64,000 nucleotides of DNA, taken from Timema cristinae (taxonomy: Eukaryota; Arthropoda; Insecta; Phasmatodea; Timematidae). Position 1 is the first letter of the stretch, and every line of letters begins with the position of its first letter. Under the pieces are notes generated by a model. The model did no database searches. It was not told the DNA's origin and saw only the letters and a program-made list of their open reading frames with translations. Below, piece by piece: positions 35,191 to 47,039 of this stretch. The translations under genes and the position numbers were made by a program. The DNA lies in the NCBI GenBank assembly GCA_039000515.1, contig JBCFYV010000001.1, positions 31,580,061-31,644,060 on the forward strand. The letters run 5' to 3'.

Positions 35191-35440
35191 ACCCGCCTCG
35201 GTGGCGTAGTTGGCTAACGCGCTTGTCGTGTTGAGCTCGACTGATAAGAATGGGGAGATCGAGGTTCGAATCTCGGTCGGGTGAACTGAGGGTGGTTTTT
35301 CCTAAATGGTTTTCCACTCCCTCCACGCAAATGCGGGTTCACTTTCTCTAATTCAACCTTCCCAATTCCTAATCCATTATAGTAATTAGTACTTAAAGCT
35401 TATAACCCGAACTGGTAGTAAGACACGGTGCTAAAATATA
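35191..35440 (+). mobile_element. SINE A, reference-quality copy
   Basis: Head CCGCCTCGGTGGCGTAGTTG, B box GGTTCGAATCTCGG, body TTTTCCACTCCCTCCACGCA, tail CCCGAACTGGTAGTAAGACA. Flanking AATTTAAT-like sequence on both sides suggests a target duplication. Confidence 0.92.
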
Positions 35441-35962
35441 TACAATAATTTAATTTAATTTATTTGAATCGGAAATCACTTAAGCGCTGCTCTAAAAGAG
35501 GATTTCCAATTTTCTAAATAAAACACAGCTTTATTGCATGTTCCCCCACCCCATTAACGACGCCCGTGATTTTAGGGAACAGAATGTTTATTAAATATAT
35601 TTGGTAAAATTTGCCATCTTTCATGGCGGAAAAAACTGATAGTTTCTTATGCAAAAATTGTGTAACACCAATCAAAAAAAATATTCAAATTTATGCTAAA
35701 CGGCATTCATTCATAAAAAAAATAGTTTATACCTTTTGTAATATAAATGTGTTTCAACCAATTAAGTTATAATATTGTATTGAAACTTGTAAATGAATAA
35801 AATCAATCATATTGAACTTAGTTACAATTAACAAAAGCAATGTTAATTCAGGAAATGTTAGTAATTGAAATGTAAATTACTTCAAAATGTTTGTAATGTG
35901 CTCATCAAAAAGGTGATGTAAATAGCAAATGCATTTTAATATTTATTTTCTCTTGCGTTTTA
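35441..35962. other. AT-rich spacer
   Basis: Nothing recognised. Confidence 0.4.
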
Positions 35963-36147
35963 GTACCCGTTTCAGTTATACGTATACTGTTACTTCGCAA
36001 ATGACATTGGGATAAGAAAGGTATAATTTTAGAGGAAATGTACCCTCAGTATACCTGACTGGGATTCAAACCCCATTCTTTCTGTCACTGGTAATTCAGT
36101 CTTAACCAAAATTGATGCGTTGGACAATGCTACCACCGATGTGACCA
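35963..36147 (-). mobile_element. SINE A, minus, partial
   Basis: TACCTGACTGGGATTCAAAC and CGTTGGACAATGCTACCACC are complements of the B-box and head regions; the tail is shortened. Confidence 0.72.
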
Positions 36148-36805
36148 TCTTAATATTAAACTATACTTTTAGGTAGGTTCGAGTTTTCCTAAATATTTTT
36201 TTAAGACCTACAACAAACGTTAATGATTTTAAAATTGTTATTGTATGCTAATTAAATGCTACAAATATTTTTCCGCGACAAGTTCATGTTTCTCTGTATT
36301 TGTAAAGGTTTTACTTTTTAGTGTTATTCTGCGCCTCAAGTTATTACACAGGCATTTAAATTTGTATTTTATATTTTTCTCCTTTGTAAAAAAGTTTGGG
36401 GGTCGTGGATTTTTGATGTTTTTCATTAATACGCTTTCCCGGAATAAATGTTACTTGTTACTCGAGCGTATAAAGGGAGTATTTAAAGCCGCCATAACAC
36501 ACTGTTCTTGTCATTATCTCTCATTATTACTTTTTCTCATTCCTTCCTCTTCCTACCGTCGTCCGTAAAACCCCCTCCCCCTGAACCCCCCCCCCCCTAT
36601 TTCAGTCCCAAGCCACCGTAGCTCTCTTGTCACGAATGGATGCCTTGAGTTTGTTTGACGGGTTTCATATTCTCAACTCTTGATGGAAGTCATCTTTCAA
36701 TAAACTGCTCCAGAGAATGTGGACGGGTGGTAGGGGAGGGGAGTATTGGGCGCGCTGAACAAGAATCGCGCCTTGGTCCCATATGATTCATCGTTGCAGG
36801 AAATC
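36148..36805. other. Spacer with C-run; unrecognised open frame
   Basis: A 107-codon frame at 36245-36568 is rich in Phe and Leu from T-rich DNA and has no recognised domain. A C-run lies at about 36585-36598. Confidence 0.4.
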
Positions 36806-36809
36806 TTAA

Positions 36810-37371
36810 GGGAGCCGCCTCGTTGAGCGAGAAATTGTCGCCCAGACGTTCAGCTCTAACACAATATTTAATTATACGATGCGTTATTTCAAAATATGGC
36901 TCACGCAAAAATAAAATCTAAGGATTCTAAGAGGGCTCTTTATCCTTAACAATTCTCTAAATTTAGTTTTATTAATAAAAATAAATGTGTGAAAATGTGA
37001 TTTCATTTTCAATGACTTCTTAAGCATTATTTGCGGAGCTATGAGACTTGGTTTCGATATAAAAAAAAGGCTCTAGTTTTAGACTTCCTTTAACAAATAC
37101 AGTGATATTTGTATTGCCTCACAACATCATATTTTAAGATATTTAAGAACTAGCTGCTAGGCTTCTACTTTACCTTGAGAGAAAAAGCTTCTAGTTTCTT
37201 TCCCCTCGTTCTTATTGACATGACAAATAATAGTTTTAGGGAAAGGGTGAACGTGAGTATAATCTTAGACAAAATATAGAAGTAGTTCCAGAAAACGACA
37301 CAAACCATTGTATTTTAAGCCGTATGGCCAGACAGCGATTTATACTTTCTCACTGACCGAGGCGGACACTT
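36810..37371 (-). mobile_element. Unclassified TIR element, 562 bp, copy 1
   Basis: Ends GGGAGCCGCCTCGTTGAGCG (left) and the complement of AGTGTCCGCCTCGGTCAGTG (right) form an inverted repeat of about 25 bp. TTAA lies at both borders (36806-36809, 37372-37375). The interior, including GAAATAACGCATCGTATAAT read on the minus strand, matches the copy at 55426-56461. No transposase. Confidence 0.8.
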
Positions 37372-37469
37372 TTAAAGGGGTTTAAAGTTAAACGACATTT
37401 TTTTAAATCAGACAAAAACAAGGTTTACGATTTTAAAAACAATATCCTTCATCGCAATTTTATATATTA

Positions 37470-37672
37470 TTTTTTATTCCGCGTAATAATGCCCTCTTTC
37501 CACGCGTTTAAAAAGTAAGGATGAGGAAGGTAAAATGTTAGAGGAAATTTTCTCCCTAACCAACCCTAATCAGTAACCACACTGAACCGGGACTTCGATT
37601 TGGTCTTCCCTCTCGGCGGTTATTAAGGAAAATGCAAGTTTAGCGTGTTGTACCGCTCGGTCATTGCTGTGG
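37470..37672 (-). mobile_element. SINE A, minus, old
   Basis: GATGAGGAAGGTAAAATGTT and GCGTGTTGTACCGCTCGGTC are diverged complements of body and head. Confidence 0.55.
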
Positions 37673-38237
37673 AAATATCAACATTTTCTTTCAGCATCCT
37701 TCATGGTCTTTAGGAAAATGATGTGATTGTCATAACCTATAAAAATGTAATGTGGCTATATTATAAACTCTTTCCCCTAAAATGTATACACTGATTTCAG
37801 GTAGCCATCCTACTAAAACAGTGATGTTTGGTTTCCCAAATGATGTCAACTCTCGCTTTATGCAATTACGAGCACATTTTCTCTTAATTATACCACTCTC
37901 ATTACTATCCCGTTAGTTTAAATATGCATATAACTTAAACAATTGAGATGCGGTTCACAACAAAAAATGCAGGGGCTCTTGAGGACAAAGTGAACATTTA
38001 AATTTTGTTTTATCTAGATTTAAAAAAAAGTAACTGTACACTTAAATATGTGTGATTATGCCTATATTTAATGTTGCCGTCGAAAATACAATTAATTTTT
38101 GAATAGACAAAACCTTATTTGACAGCTATTAAAGTCACTAGACCAACTTTTATGACCTCATACGTTAAGTAATGTGAGCTAATAGCTATCACTATTGATA
38201 TATATTATAAATACAAATAAAATTATATATATATTTT
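37673..38237. other. AT-rich spacer with dispersed-repeat fragment
   Basis: 38115-38225 (GACAGCTATTAAAGTCACTA, then AATAGCTATCACTATTGATA) resembles the CTGCAGCTGTCA-type dispersed repeat. Confidence 0.4.
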
Positions 38238-38488
38238 TAGCACCGGTCTTACTACCCGTTCAGGTTATACATATAATTTATGCGCTAATTGCGCTTATGT
38301 GGTAGGGATAAGGAAGGTTTAATTTGGAGGAAGTGTACATGCATTTGTGTGATAACAGAGTGAAAAACGAATTACTGGGGAATAAATACCCTTAAGACAC
38401 CCGACCTGGTTTCGAACCTTGATCTTCTCGTCTTTGGCAGTCCTTTAGGAGTGATGATTTAGACCTGCGGCACCGAAGCGAGTAAAAT
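38238..38488 (-). mobile_element. SINE A, minus
   Basis: Complemented tail TAGCACCGGTCTTACTACCC; then CACCCGACCTGGTTTCGAAC and GACCTGCGGCACCGAAGCGA at the head end. Confidence 0.85.
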
Positions 38489-38929
38489 AATATATTAAGA
38501 CTTTATATATTGGATTAAATAGCTAAGCTATTATATTAGTTAGGAATCGATGCGGCTATAACCATAACTATGTCCAAGTGTCATTTTTCACTTTAAAGAT
38601 TATGATATCAATATTGTTTGAAAAAAAAAGTGTTTCTGAAAGGCTCTTCATATGAAAATTGGACTTTAACTACCTTACGCTAGATCCTTTTTTTTTTTGT
38701 TCAAAATTACTCTTAAGAATGATTCAACAATGGTGGCTTTCCGAACTAGCATAGGCTATAATATACTGCTAGGCCTACCAACAAAATTTTAACATTTTAT
38801 TAATAATATATTCTAAAGTTTACCATTCCTTTCAAAATAAAATCGTTGTGTCTAAAATTATATTGGAACTTCTAAGAATATTCAGTTCAAGAAACAAAAA
38901 AACAAAAACAAAGAAAATTGTTCTCAGTT

Positions 38930-39105
38930 ACGTAAAAAATGACAACCTGAACGCGGGAATCGAGCCCGGTACCTTTGCCTATGCGATACAATACTAGTGA
39001 AAGACTGCCTTGGATACCAGAAGAACCAGAATGGCTCATTCGTAGAGCATTGACACTCAAGCCTTTGTCCCGGGTTTGATCCCCGTGTGCATGTTGCCAT
39101 TTCCC
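38930..39105. mobile_element. tRNA-like foldback element
   Basis: The left half is a complemented tRNA-like arm (AAAATGACAACCTGAACGCG, then GGAATCGAGCCCGG). The right half is the same arm in plus orientation (GAATGGCTCATTCGTAGAGC, then CCCGGGTTTGATCCCCGTG). The two heads face each other. Related to 49156, 55535 and 60521. Confidence 0.7.
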
Positions 39106-40304
39106 ACTAAACTGAATTTGAATCAGCGGTCGGGAACACTGATCCTGTAGATAGCCACAAAGTATCTGTTTGTCATACACATAAATTTATAATTATTTGT
39201 TTGATATTTTTGACTTTTTTGTTTACACATTTTCACAGTAAACTCTTAGTACTGCCTTACCCCCCACTGAGGGAATCGAGGCGTCCATATTTGATTCCAG
39301 GCCAGGAATAAGATACTTCTATTTTAGTCAGTTTTATTAGGAGTTACCGGGTGATTAATATTTGAGACATGGAAAGTGCCTTTAAATAAAAAACTCTGCA
39401 TTTTTCTTGGTCGGTCGGATTGCTTCAGTCACTTGAGTGAAATTAATATTAACGCGTTAATTAGAGCCGTAAGCTTAAATCGATATGGCTCTCTGTGGTA
39501 CCTCCCTTCCATTTCTTTCGTGTATCCACGTTATATGAGGGTGGTTAAATGTGAAAAAAAAAAAAAAGCCGGGGAGAGAAGAGGAAAACTATCGGTTTTA
39601 ACTTGTACGTCTCTTAATCTCTCCATAATCCAGCCAGTCTGCGTTCGCCAATGTCTGGGCTTGTCCTCACCCCTCACTGCACTTTATCGCTGACTTTATT
39701 AACACTTTCCTTCTCTTTTTTTACTCTATCCTCCAACTATCATCTCTCTCTCTATCTCATTTGTCCAAACTTTTTACCTAGATCTTTTGTTTTATGTACC
39801 TCCGGTTCTTCTTTTGATATTCTCTCTTTTTGTCTTTTTCATTTTATTCTCGTTCTACAATGTCACACATTTTGCTATATCAAGTTTCCCCTTTTGTATC
39901 TTCTAACCTCTCTCCCGTCTGTGTATTTTTTAACAAATGCGAAGCAATGAGAGGCTAAAATATTATGTTGGAACTTGGTAAGTATGTGGATAATATAAAC
40001 CTTTAATGGTTGCCATGACCATGTAAATTGAACAAGTTGACACAAGGCTAGTTCACTACATCAAAGCAAAAATTTCACTTCTGATAGATATTATAAATAC
40101 CTATAAAATAACACTAATATTTTTGTAAAATGTTATCAATGTTGACCGCAAAGAATTATGTTTGTATTTTCCAAAAGGTGCTCCAAATTCCTATCAAGAT
40201 TAATCTTTGAACCGATAACATTCTTCAAGTTTGGTGTGAATTAGGTTAAATAATGTAAGATTCCTTAAGGAACGTAGAACTATCATTATAGAGGCTATTT
40301 AAAT
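39106..40304. other. Spacer, T-rich, with dispersed-repeat fragment
   Basis: 40060-40210 contains AAAATGTTATCAATGTTGAC and AAAGAATTATGTTTGTATTT, a dispersed repeat also near 15890. Open frames at 39376-39693 and 39651-39950 are compositional. Confidence 0.45.
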
Positions 40305-40375
40305 CTGTGTTTTCCAAACTGTGGCACGCTCACCTTTAGGGGTACACGGCGCTGCCCGGGATAATTTTTTTTCGT
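40305..40375 (+). mobile_element. hAT-like terminus fragment
   Basis: CTGTGTTTTCCAAACTGTGG followed by CACGCTCACC resembles hAT ends; no partner end was found. Confidence 0.5.
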
Positions 40376-40427
40376 AGCACAGGTCCTTATTATCTTTATT
40401 TATACTTATATTTATATTCTATATTCT

Positions 40428-41420
40428 TTGTTTATCTGTCACGAACATGGCCTTAAAATAGGAAGACAGACAATAAAACGCAGCAGATTGACCAGGTACC
40501 TGGGCGTTGTTTTGGATGAGAAGCGTGGCTTCGTGGCGCACGTGGAGACCATATGTGCAACGGCATTGAGAGTGATGAATAAAATAATAATTATTGGACA
40601 AGGGAGATTTATACGGTTTATTCTCTTAATACGTACATACCATCAGGCACTTCTGGTCTTTATAGTGGGGTGGGTTACGGGCCAGTTCATGGGCGTAGCA
40701 CTTGAGGAAGGTAAGAATGAAGAGGAAATCAGGAATCTTCACAGGAGCATTCTTCTGAGACTCTCTGGTGTGTGTAGGACTGTAGCGACAGATGCTCTGA
40801 GCACAGCCCTGGGTATTTGAACACTTGACCTGGAAATAGGAGGGAGGGCAGCCATGTACGGTTAACGAAAAGGGAAACTTGACAGAGTGACTATGCTAAC
40901 GGAGGAGGTAGTGGTGAAGTGGCCATCAAGTCATCAGATTCTTGTTGAATGAATGGCAAGAAGATTGGGATGGAAGCATGACTGGTAGAATATCCTATCA
41001 GCTGTTTCCAAATGTAGAAGAGAGGTTAGGACTTTAATTCCTGCAGCCCTCCCCGGGGTTGGTGCATTATATAACTGGTCATGGACTGTACAGGGCGCCC
41101 TCTTTCTTTGGCTACTGACTGACTCAGGACAATGCGACTGCGGGAAGGAGCCTACTCCTGAACATATGGTATTTGAATGCTGAGTCTAGAGAAGAGTTGC
41201 AGATACCGCTGCAGGCGGAGCTATACTCGTATACCACATACTGAGAAATGTGGACAGATGGAGCTGCTGGATGCGATCTCAGACAATGTTTTGAAACAGA
41301 GAGGGACAATTACATAACTGAGTTGAAGCATAGGAGACAGGTTAGACAAATGGGACAAACAGAGACTGGAAAGCAAGAAGAAGACAGAAGACGAGTGACG
41401 CTAATGAGGATAGTGACTTA
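40428..41420 (+). pseudogene. R1-like LINE ORF2 C-terminal remnant
   Basis: LTRYLGVVLDEKRGFVAHVE then CATALRVMNKI is the conserved post-catalytic RT region of R1/Jockey-group retrotransposons. Next come LLRLSGVCRTVATDALSTAL and, in shifted frames, a WQEDWD phrase, ITGHG, and CDCGKEPTPEHMVFEC, the C-terminal Cys/His motif near the end of ORF2. A stop follows TALGI at about 40818 and at least two frameshifts are needed, so it is dead. The RT catalytic part is missing; the copy is 5'-truncated or rearranged. Confidence 0.85.
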
Positions 41421-42150
41421 ACATCTAAACTAGAGGACTTTTACTTACTGGCTTACTACATTAGATTAGAAATAAGTTAATGCCAGCTGGCGGGGTAGAG
41501 CGTGTTGGAACTCCTGGCTGAGGAGCGTTCAGAAGTAACATCGGTTGAGACAGGGGGCATAACCCCCTCTCACTTGGATGGTCCGGCCTACTTGGGAACA
41601 AGTGAGATGCTTGGCTGAGTTGTCGGGCGTCTGGTCCGTCATCTTGGTCCGTCTTCAACTGTTTTAGGCTGTAAGAAAGTACTATATAAAAATGTCATGA
41701 GACCCTGCAGCTACCGAGGGAAGTAAATGTTTAGGTTAGGTTAGTTTTAGTTAGTTATTATAATTAGTTTGTGTAATCTAGTTTTTGCTCCAATAAGCAG
41801 TGGGATCATTTAGGAGTAAGCGGAGTACAATTTCCGGTAGAGCGCTTCCCCAGGTGGTGGATAGGGCGATGCCCGCCCAGCTGGGGCTCTTGCCGATCTG
41901 GGGACTATTAGATCCAGAGGACTGTGAGACACCCAGTGGGGCAGGGTACCAGGGACAAACCCACTAGTAGGATTATTAATTAGTATTAGGAATGAAAGGA
42001 CATTAGATTAGGTGCTATATTCCAACTTATATTATAGTAAATAAAGGACGCAGCTAAAAGATGTTAACAAATTGAGATTGTAGAATTAGGTCCCGATATA
42101 CATTCTAGGTATCGGGATGGATCGTTTAGGAAATGATTTAAAAAAATGTC
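41421..42150 (+). mobile_element. Probable 3' UTR of the R1-like LINE
   Basis: Follows the coding remnant directly, is GC-richer than flanking intron, and contains phrases such as GCAGCTACCGAGGGAAG and GGCAGGGTACCAGGGACAAA that I associate with R1-like tails. The end is not fixed. Confidence 0.55.
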
Positions 42151-42222
42151 ATGACCATTGCGTGAGATCTACCGCACGCCAAGTTCTGAAAAATATTGTT
42201 TTTGTTCCAACCTGGTTTTTAA

Positions 42223-42704
42223 TCTATACTTATAAAATATGTCCTACTGACTGACTGACTGAGATATTCATCATCGCCGAGCGCAAACTATCAAGGCTAC
42301 AAGCATGAAATTCGGACTGTATATTCATTTTGTTATGTAGGCACCCACTAAGAAAGGATTTTAGAAAATTCCACCCAAACGGGTCAAAATAGGGGATGAT
42401 ATGTATGATAATATGTATGAAAGTCCGTCATTTTGAAAGTTACATAAACAAAATTTTGTATTTCGGTTATTGACGTAAAACAAATAAATACGTGTTTCAG
42501 GAATTTTGGAAATTTTATTTAATAAGGGATGAAAAAGGGGGGGGGAAAGTTTGTATGGACTTGCATTATTTTTGAGCTGAGGTCAAGTTATGGTCATCAA
42601 CGTAACGTAATATTTTAAATTAATCTGTAAATACATATGTATATTTTCGTATTTGTATAAAATCAACTTCCACGCGAGCAAAGCCGCGGGCAACAGCTAT
42701 CTAG
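42223..42704 (+). mobile_element. Non-autonomous Helitron, 482 bp
   Basis: Begins TCTATACTTATAAAATATG, ends CTAG at 42701-42704, inserted between A and T. A bulged 6-bp hairpin (CGCGAGC AAA GCCGCG, 42673-42688) lies 12 bp before the end. It is closely similar to the copy at 24698-25164 in the opposite orientation. The rejoined flanks (GTTTTTAA|TTAAT) match the repeat at 35030. Confidence 0.93.
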
Positions 42705-42900
42705 TTAATATATAAAAATCTAGTTGCAATTTTAAAATTCTGTTTTTGAGATGTACATGTTCGTGCACAGGGATCACACATTTTTTAAATTTCAGACCCT
42801 TACCTGCAGTAGATATTCGTGCAATGCTTATGAGATATACATTCATGACATACACTTTTCACTTTATAATTAGAGATAAAATATGTTTTGAAAATCTGAC
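42705..42900 (+). repeat. Dispersed AT-rich repeat, right part (Helitron target)
   Basis: Continues 42190-42222 after Helitron removal; GTGCACAGGGATCACACATT and TAGATATTCGTGCAATGCTT match 35090-35150. Confidence 0.6.
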
Positions 42901-42902
42901 AC

Positions 42903-43170
42903 CTTAGCTCAGTCTGTAGAGTGTCTGTCTATGGAGCTAAGAGTCCCGGGCTAGATTTCCGGCATGACCCAAAAATGTATAATTGGTGAAATGTGGGTTT
43001 ACACTTTCACATTGATAAATTAACGTCCGGGACTGGATGCTGTGCCTGTTCTAGTCTTAAGTTGGATTATAAGGCATATGAAGCTACGATAGGCCTAGCA
43101 AAACTGGTAGTGGAAAATATGTCTTGAATTAAAAACTGACCCAGGCCACAGGCTGGAACCACTAATGGAT
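42903..43170 (+). mobile_element. SINE E
   Basis: Head CACCTTAGCTCAGTCTGTAG (A box), CCCGGGCTAGATTTCCGG in the B-box region, body ATAAATTAACGTCCGGGACT shared with 18015-18241. Confidence 0.72.
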
Positions 43171-45349
43171 GTAAAAAAAAAGATAAAATATGTATTGAAA
43201 ACAAACAAATTAACACACTTTTTCGTATGATTTAATATACTTTTATATGCCTTTCTTTCGGTTACAGCTTTGTTTAGATTACCACTAAATCTTTTTTTTT
43301 TAATCCCTTCGTCTTACTACCTTAAATCTTTATTAAAATTTTGATTGTTTACATACACTTTTAAAGGTTGCAGGTGTTCTCGTCTTTAATTTCTTATGAA
43401 TTGCTGAAAGGTGTTCGTTGGTTAGGCCATGGCTCCGAAAATGATACGTGTCATACATTTTTTAAGGAACTCTACCATAGAAGGAAGATCTTTGTTTTAA
43501 GCCGACATACAATGCGTAGGCATATTTAAAAATTTATTGTAATGGTAGGTGTTGACCTAATAATATATACTTTTTCCCTGCCAAAATTTATATTATGTTC
43601 TTGGTGTTAATACTATTTAATAAAAATAACATAGGGCTTATGGAACACATAACTTGACGTATGGATAAATGTAGATCTGCGAAAGTGGCTTTAATAACTA
43701 TTAGGCCTACATGTTATTATATATAATTTTTCCCTTTTCTAACATATAAGAAAATATACTAAAAAGCGTCCCTTACTCGTCCAGCTGTCAAATATGCTAT
43801 ACCAATTTATTTATTTATTTTGGGTGTATTAAAGTGACTTTACTTGCTAAAGCGCGTATATAAGATGCTAATGTATATTAAACTGGGTGTTAAGTAACAT
43901 TTAAAAGTTACAGTAGATCAATTATATCCACCATCGTGTGGTAATTCCACTTTAGATAGGCCTAATTTATTGTTGTCGTATTACTTTTGGTGTTCATTTG
44001 GTATTGTTCGGAAAGCTTTTATTATTTTAGTTCAACTGAAGAATTGGATTGCAACCCTACGCTATGCAAAATTCTAATGGCTAATTATTCAAACAATAAA
44101 AATGAGTTAAACGAAATTCAATTTCACTGCCGATCCATCCATTTCTGTTGCCAGGTAAAGGTATGTCAATCCTCTATAGTTAGACACATTATTGCTGTAT
44201 CAAAATACGCCTTGTCATGATGAAAATAACAATTTATATAAACAAAATATGAAACCTTTAACTCAATTGCTAATGGCAGGTTAGGTTTCACGAATGTCGT
44301 AGCGGACTCTTGAATCATGAGGTCGGGATTATATTCTTGACTTCTCTTTAATAATTATGGTTAATAACTTATTCTCGACCCTTTGTCGAGAGACGTGCTC
44401 TGATTGTTAAAAAAATCAAACTCGAGATTTTGATAAATGTCAAAGTTTCATGAAGCTTTGAAACCGAAACGTGGTTTTTACGATATAGTTTAAATAGTTA
44501 AAAGTATACTCGTGTCTTAAAGGTTTGGGCTTTTCAAACACTGAATATATAGGGACTTCTTAAATCCGACCGTAGTTTTAAAACTTCTACGACCATAGGT
44601 GGGTCAAACGAAATAATTTACTATCAATTTACAGATAAATACAAATTTTGTTGGTAGAAATGTTAACATAACATTATTTGAACACAACTAAGTTAAAACA
44701 AACTCGCTGTTTTATCTCATTTAATAAAAAAAATCAAAGATACCGCTCGAATTTGTCAACACAGAGAAAAATAAAATGAACATAAATATTTAAAAGATTT
44801 GGATTAAACATAATTTTATATTTGTTTAATACAACTCAATTTAACAGTTTATGGTCCATTTTGTCCATTCAGCTACATGTCACTTAATAAATATTGTAAA
44901 ATCAATTCGTATTGAACGGTGTATTATTTTATAATTTTTCAATTTTTACTACATTTATAAAATAAAGTTATTCAATTGCTTAAATTATTGTTAATATAAA
45001 TTTATAATTTCTTACATAACCTTACATTGTGAAATTTAATTGCCATTCACAATAAAATTATGTTTTAATTTATTATTTGCACACATTAAAAAAATATTTC
45101 AATAATTTTTATCACTTCCTCTATTTATCTAAATTCCTTTTTACTATTCCATGTGGTGCAAACCAACAAATTAAATTATTTTAATTTTAGATTAAATCTT
45201 TATTAACTTTAATTTTGTAACACTCTTTACTAAAATGCTGCACAATACCAAAAAATCTCATAGGACAGTTAGGTTAGTTCACAAATTGTGTGCTGTGTTC
45301 CCATGAGGGGAAATGTGCGCGTTAAGTTGTTCAACGGAACGGAATGAAA
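43171..45349. other. 2.2 kb AT-rich, little recognised
   Basis: An A/B tail fragment (TTCGTCTTACTACC) lies near 43306. 43640-43720 (ACTTGACGTATGGATAAATG, then GATCTGCGAAAG) resembles the dispersed CTGCAGCTGTCA-type repeat. No exon-like sequence. Confidence 0.4.
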
Positions 45350-45519
45350 CCGTATGGAAAACCTACTCACTAACTGCGCTTATGGGCTAGGGACGATGAA
45401 TGTTAAATTTGATGAGATTGCACCTGAATTTCTGTGGCGGAAGAGTACAACCGATAAGGATTCAAACCCCGATCTTTCCGTGATTGACAGTCCAATCTCT
45501 TACACAAGGGGTTCCTATT
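45350..45519 (-). mobile_element. SINE A, minus, 3' part, split by a hAT
   Basis: GCTTATGGGCTAGGGACGAT, then AAGGATTCAAACCCCGATCT; broken just before the complemented head, which resumes at 45747. Confidence 0.75.
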
Positions 45520-45746
45520 ACAGGGTCAGCAACCTTTTTTGAGATTGTGGGCCGCATGGGTTGAAAACCAAATTTAATGGTCCGGCATGAAAAAAAAAAA
45601 ATTAATCAAACAATTTCAACTTTTATAGTAAATAAATACTAGTTTATTTTTACTAACCTAATGATTTATTTGCTAAATCTGTTATGGGTCAGATAAAATT
45701 AGTCGGCGGGCCGGATCCTGTCCTTGGGCGGTAGTTTGCTGTCCTC
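45520..45746. mobile_element. Non-autonomous hAT inside a SINE
   Basis: Left end CAGGGTCAGCAACCTTTTTT followed by GTGGGCCGCATGG; right end GGCGGGCCGGATCCTG then GTAGTTTGCTGTCC. This is a widespread hAT terminus. Flanking TTCCTATT and TTCCTTAG fit an 8-bp duplication of the SINE's CCTTAGA region. Confidence 0.82.
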
Positions 45747-45785
45747 TTCCTTAGATCATGCGGCTACCGAAATGGGTGTAAAAAC
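45747..45785 (-). mobile_element. SINE A head, continuation of 45350-45519
   Basis: CCTTAGATCATGCGGCTACC is the complemented head. Confidence 0.75.
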
Positions 45786-46299
45786 CATTGTTAGTTTCTA
45801 GGGGAGGGGGGGGGGTCACAGTCAATTGACAGTGGTAAAAGCAGGATGATATATATATAACCAGGCGAATATTTTGAAGTAACGAAAGGAGGCATTAATG
45901 CATAATTATTTTCTTGAACTATGGGGACTCTGTAAGTAACACAGCGATTGTGTAGGCGAAATTTTAAATTAAGTACATAATCTTGTTTAGATCTCGTGTG
46001 CTCGTTGAGTCAATGTTTTTATATGGGCAACGGGGGATTGGGCACTTTTTATTTGATATATTTGGATTGAGCACCCTCGATTCGATTCGAAATAATTTTA
46101 AACAGTTGGATTAGGCACCGTATACTCGAACAAAATAAAGTGTTAACAGGTTGATTAGGCACTTCATAGTTAGTAATATTAAATAGTAGAATATGAATTG
46201 GAAACAAATACTATAAGCAGATTATAGTGCAGTATAAGCCATCCAGCAGAATGTTTGTTACAACGTTAAATATGTCGGAGGTAAAATTAATTCTTAGTG
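45786..46299. other. Spacer with three diverged ~60-bp units
   Basis: GGGGGATTGGGCACTTTTTA, GGATTGAGCACC, GGATTAGGCACC and TGATTAGGCACTTC between 46035 and 46165 suggest a degraded tandem repeat. Confidence 0.4.
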
Positions 46300-46640
46300 A
46301 TCTGGACCTAGTTTGGGTTATTATGTGTTCTACGAGATATTCCATTCCCTTTGTCAGTGAACTTAGACCGCCAATGCGCCCTGCCCTCTGCCTTCTCCTT
46401 CAGCTCCCAGAATTTTCTTCTCTCCTTTAAGTCATCAAGTATTTGGGTTAGGATGGGCTTAATCTTTCTGGGGAGGAAAATTGTGCTGTAAGGTAGCAGT
46501 GCCTGATCCACCCTGGAAGGTAAATCACGGCGCAAGGTAGCGGTGCCTAGTTAACCTTAGGAGAGAAATCGTGGTGCAAGGAAGCAGAGCCCAAACCACT
46601 TTGTGGGGAAAATGTTGGTGGTGGCCTGGAGTCAAAAGCA
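46300..46640 (-). pseudogene. LINE ORF C-terminal end (second LINE type)
   Basis: The minus strand encodes ILDDLKERRKFWELKEKAEG then RAHWRSKFTDKG, the usual C-terminal end of an RTE-like insect retrotransposon; the same end recurs at 63555-63760. The upstream part (46470-46620) has three diverged ~55-bp units containing GGCGCAAGGTAGCGGTGCC. Confidence 0.7.
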
Positions 46641-46663
46641 CCTACGCCCCTTTATAAAATATC

Positions 46664-46928
46664 GGTGACCTGGTGGTCTAGGGGTAAGGTGTCAGACTTC
46701 TGTGCTGGCGGCCGGGGTTCAATCCTCGGTCCCGGCACAGATTTATCTGATTTCCAAACACTTCTTTCACCTCTGACAAGACATCTTGTGAATGTGGGGA
46801 ATGCCAGGCCCCTACCGTGGTTCGGATTCCACGTTAAACTGTAGGTCCTTCATTTCATCTCACAATCACCCTACCATTACACATTAGCGTAATTGCATAT
46901 AATCCGAACGGGTAGTAAGACGTGGTGC

Positions 46929-46968
<40 letters not shown>
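46664..46968 (+). mobile_element. SINE B with long (TAA)n end
   Basis: Head GGTGACCTGGTGGTCTAGGG, B box GGGGTTCAATCCTCGG, tail CGAACGGGTAGTAAGACGTG, then about 15 TAA units. Flanking ATATC on both sides may be a short target duplication. Confidence 0.93.
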
Positions 46969-46969
<1 letters not shown>

Positions 46970-47039
46970 TCAATACAAATATGTTTACCAATCGAAACCA
47001 TTTCCATTTTTTATATTTATACGTTTAACACCAAGGTTA

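Noticed and set aside
46664..46740. Possible genuine tRNA gene in the SINE B head
   Set aside because: A- and B-box-like motifs are present, but the arms do not form a convincing full cloverleaf and the same head recurs with SINE bodies.
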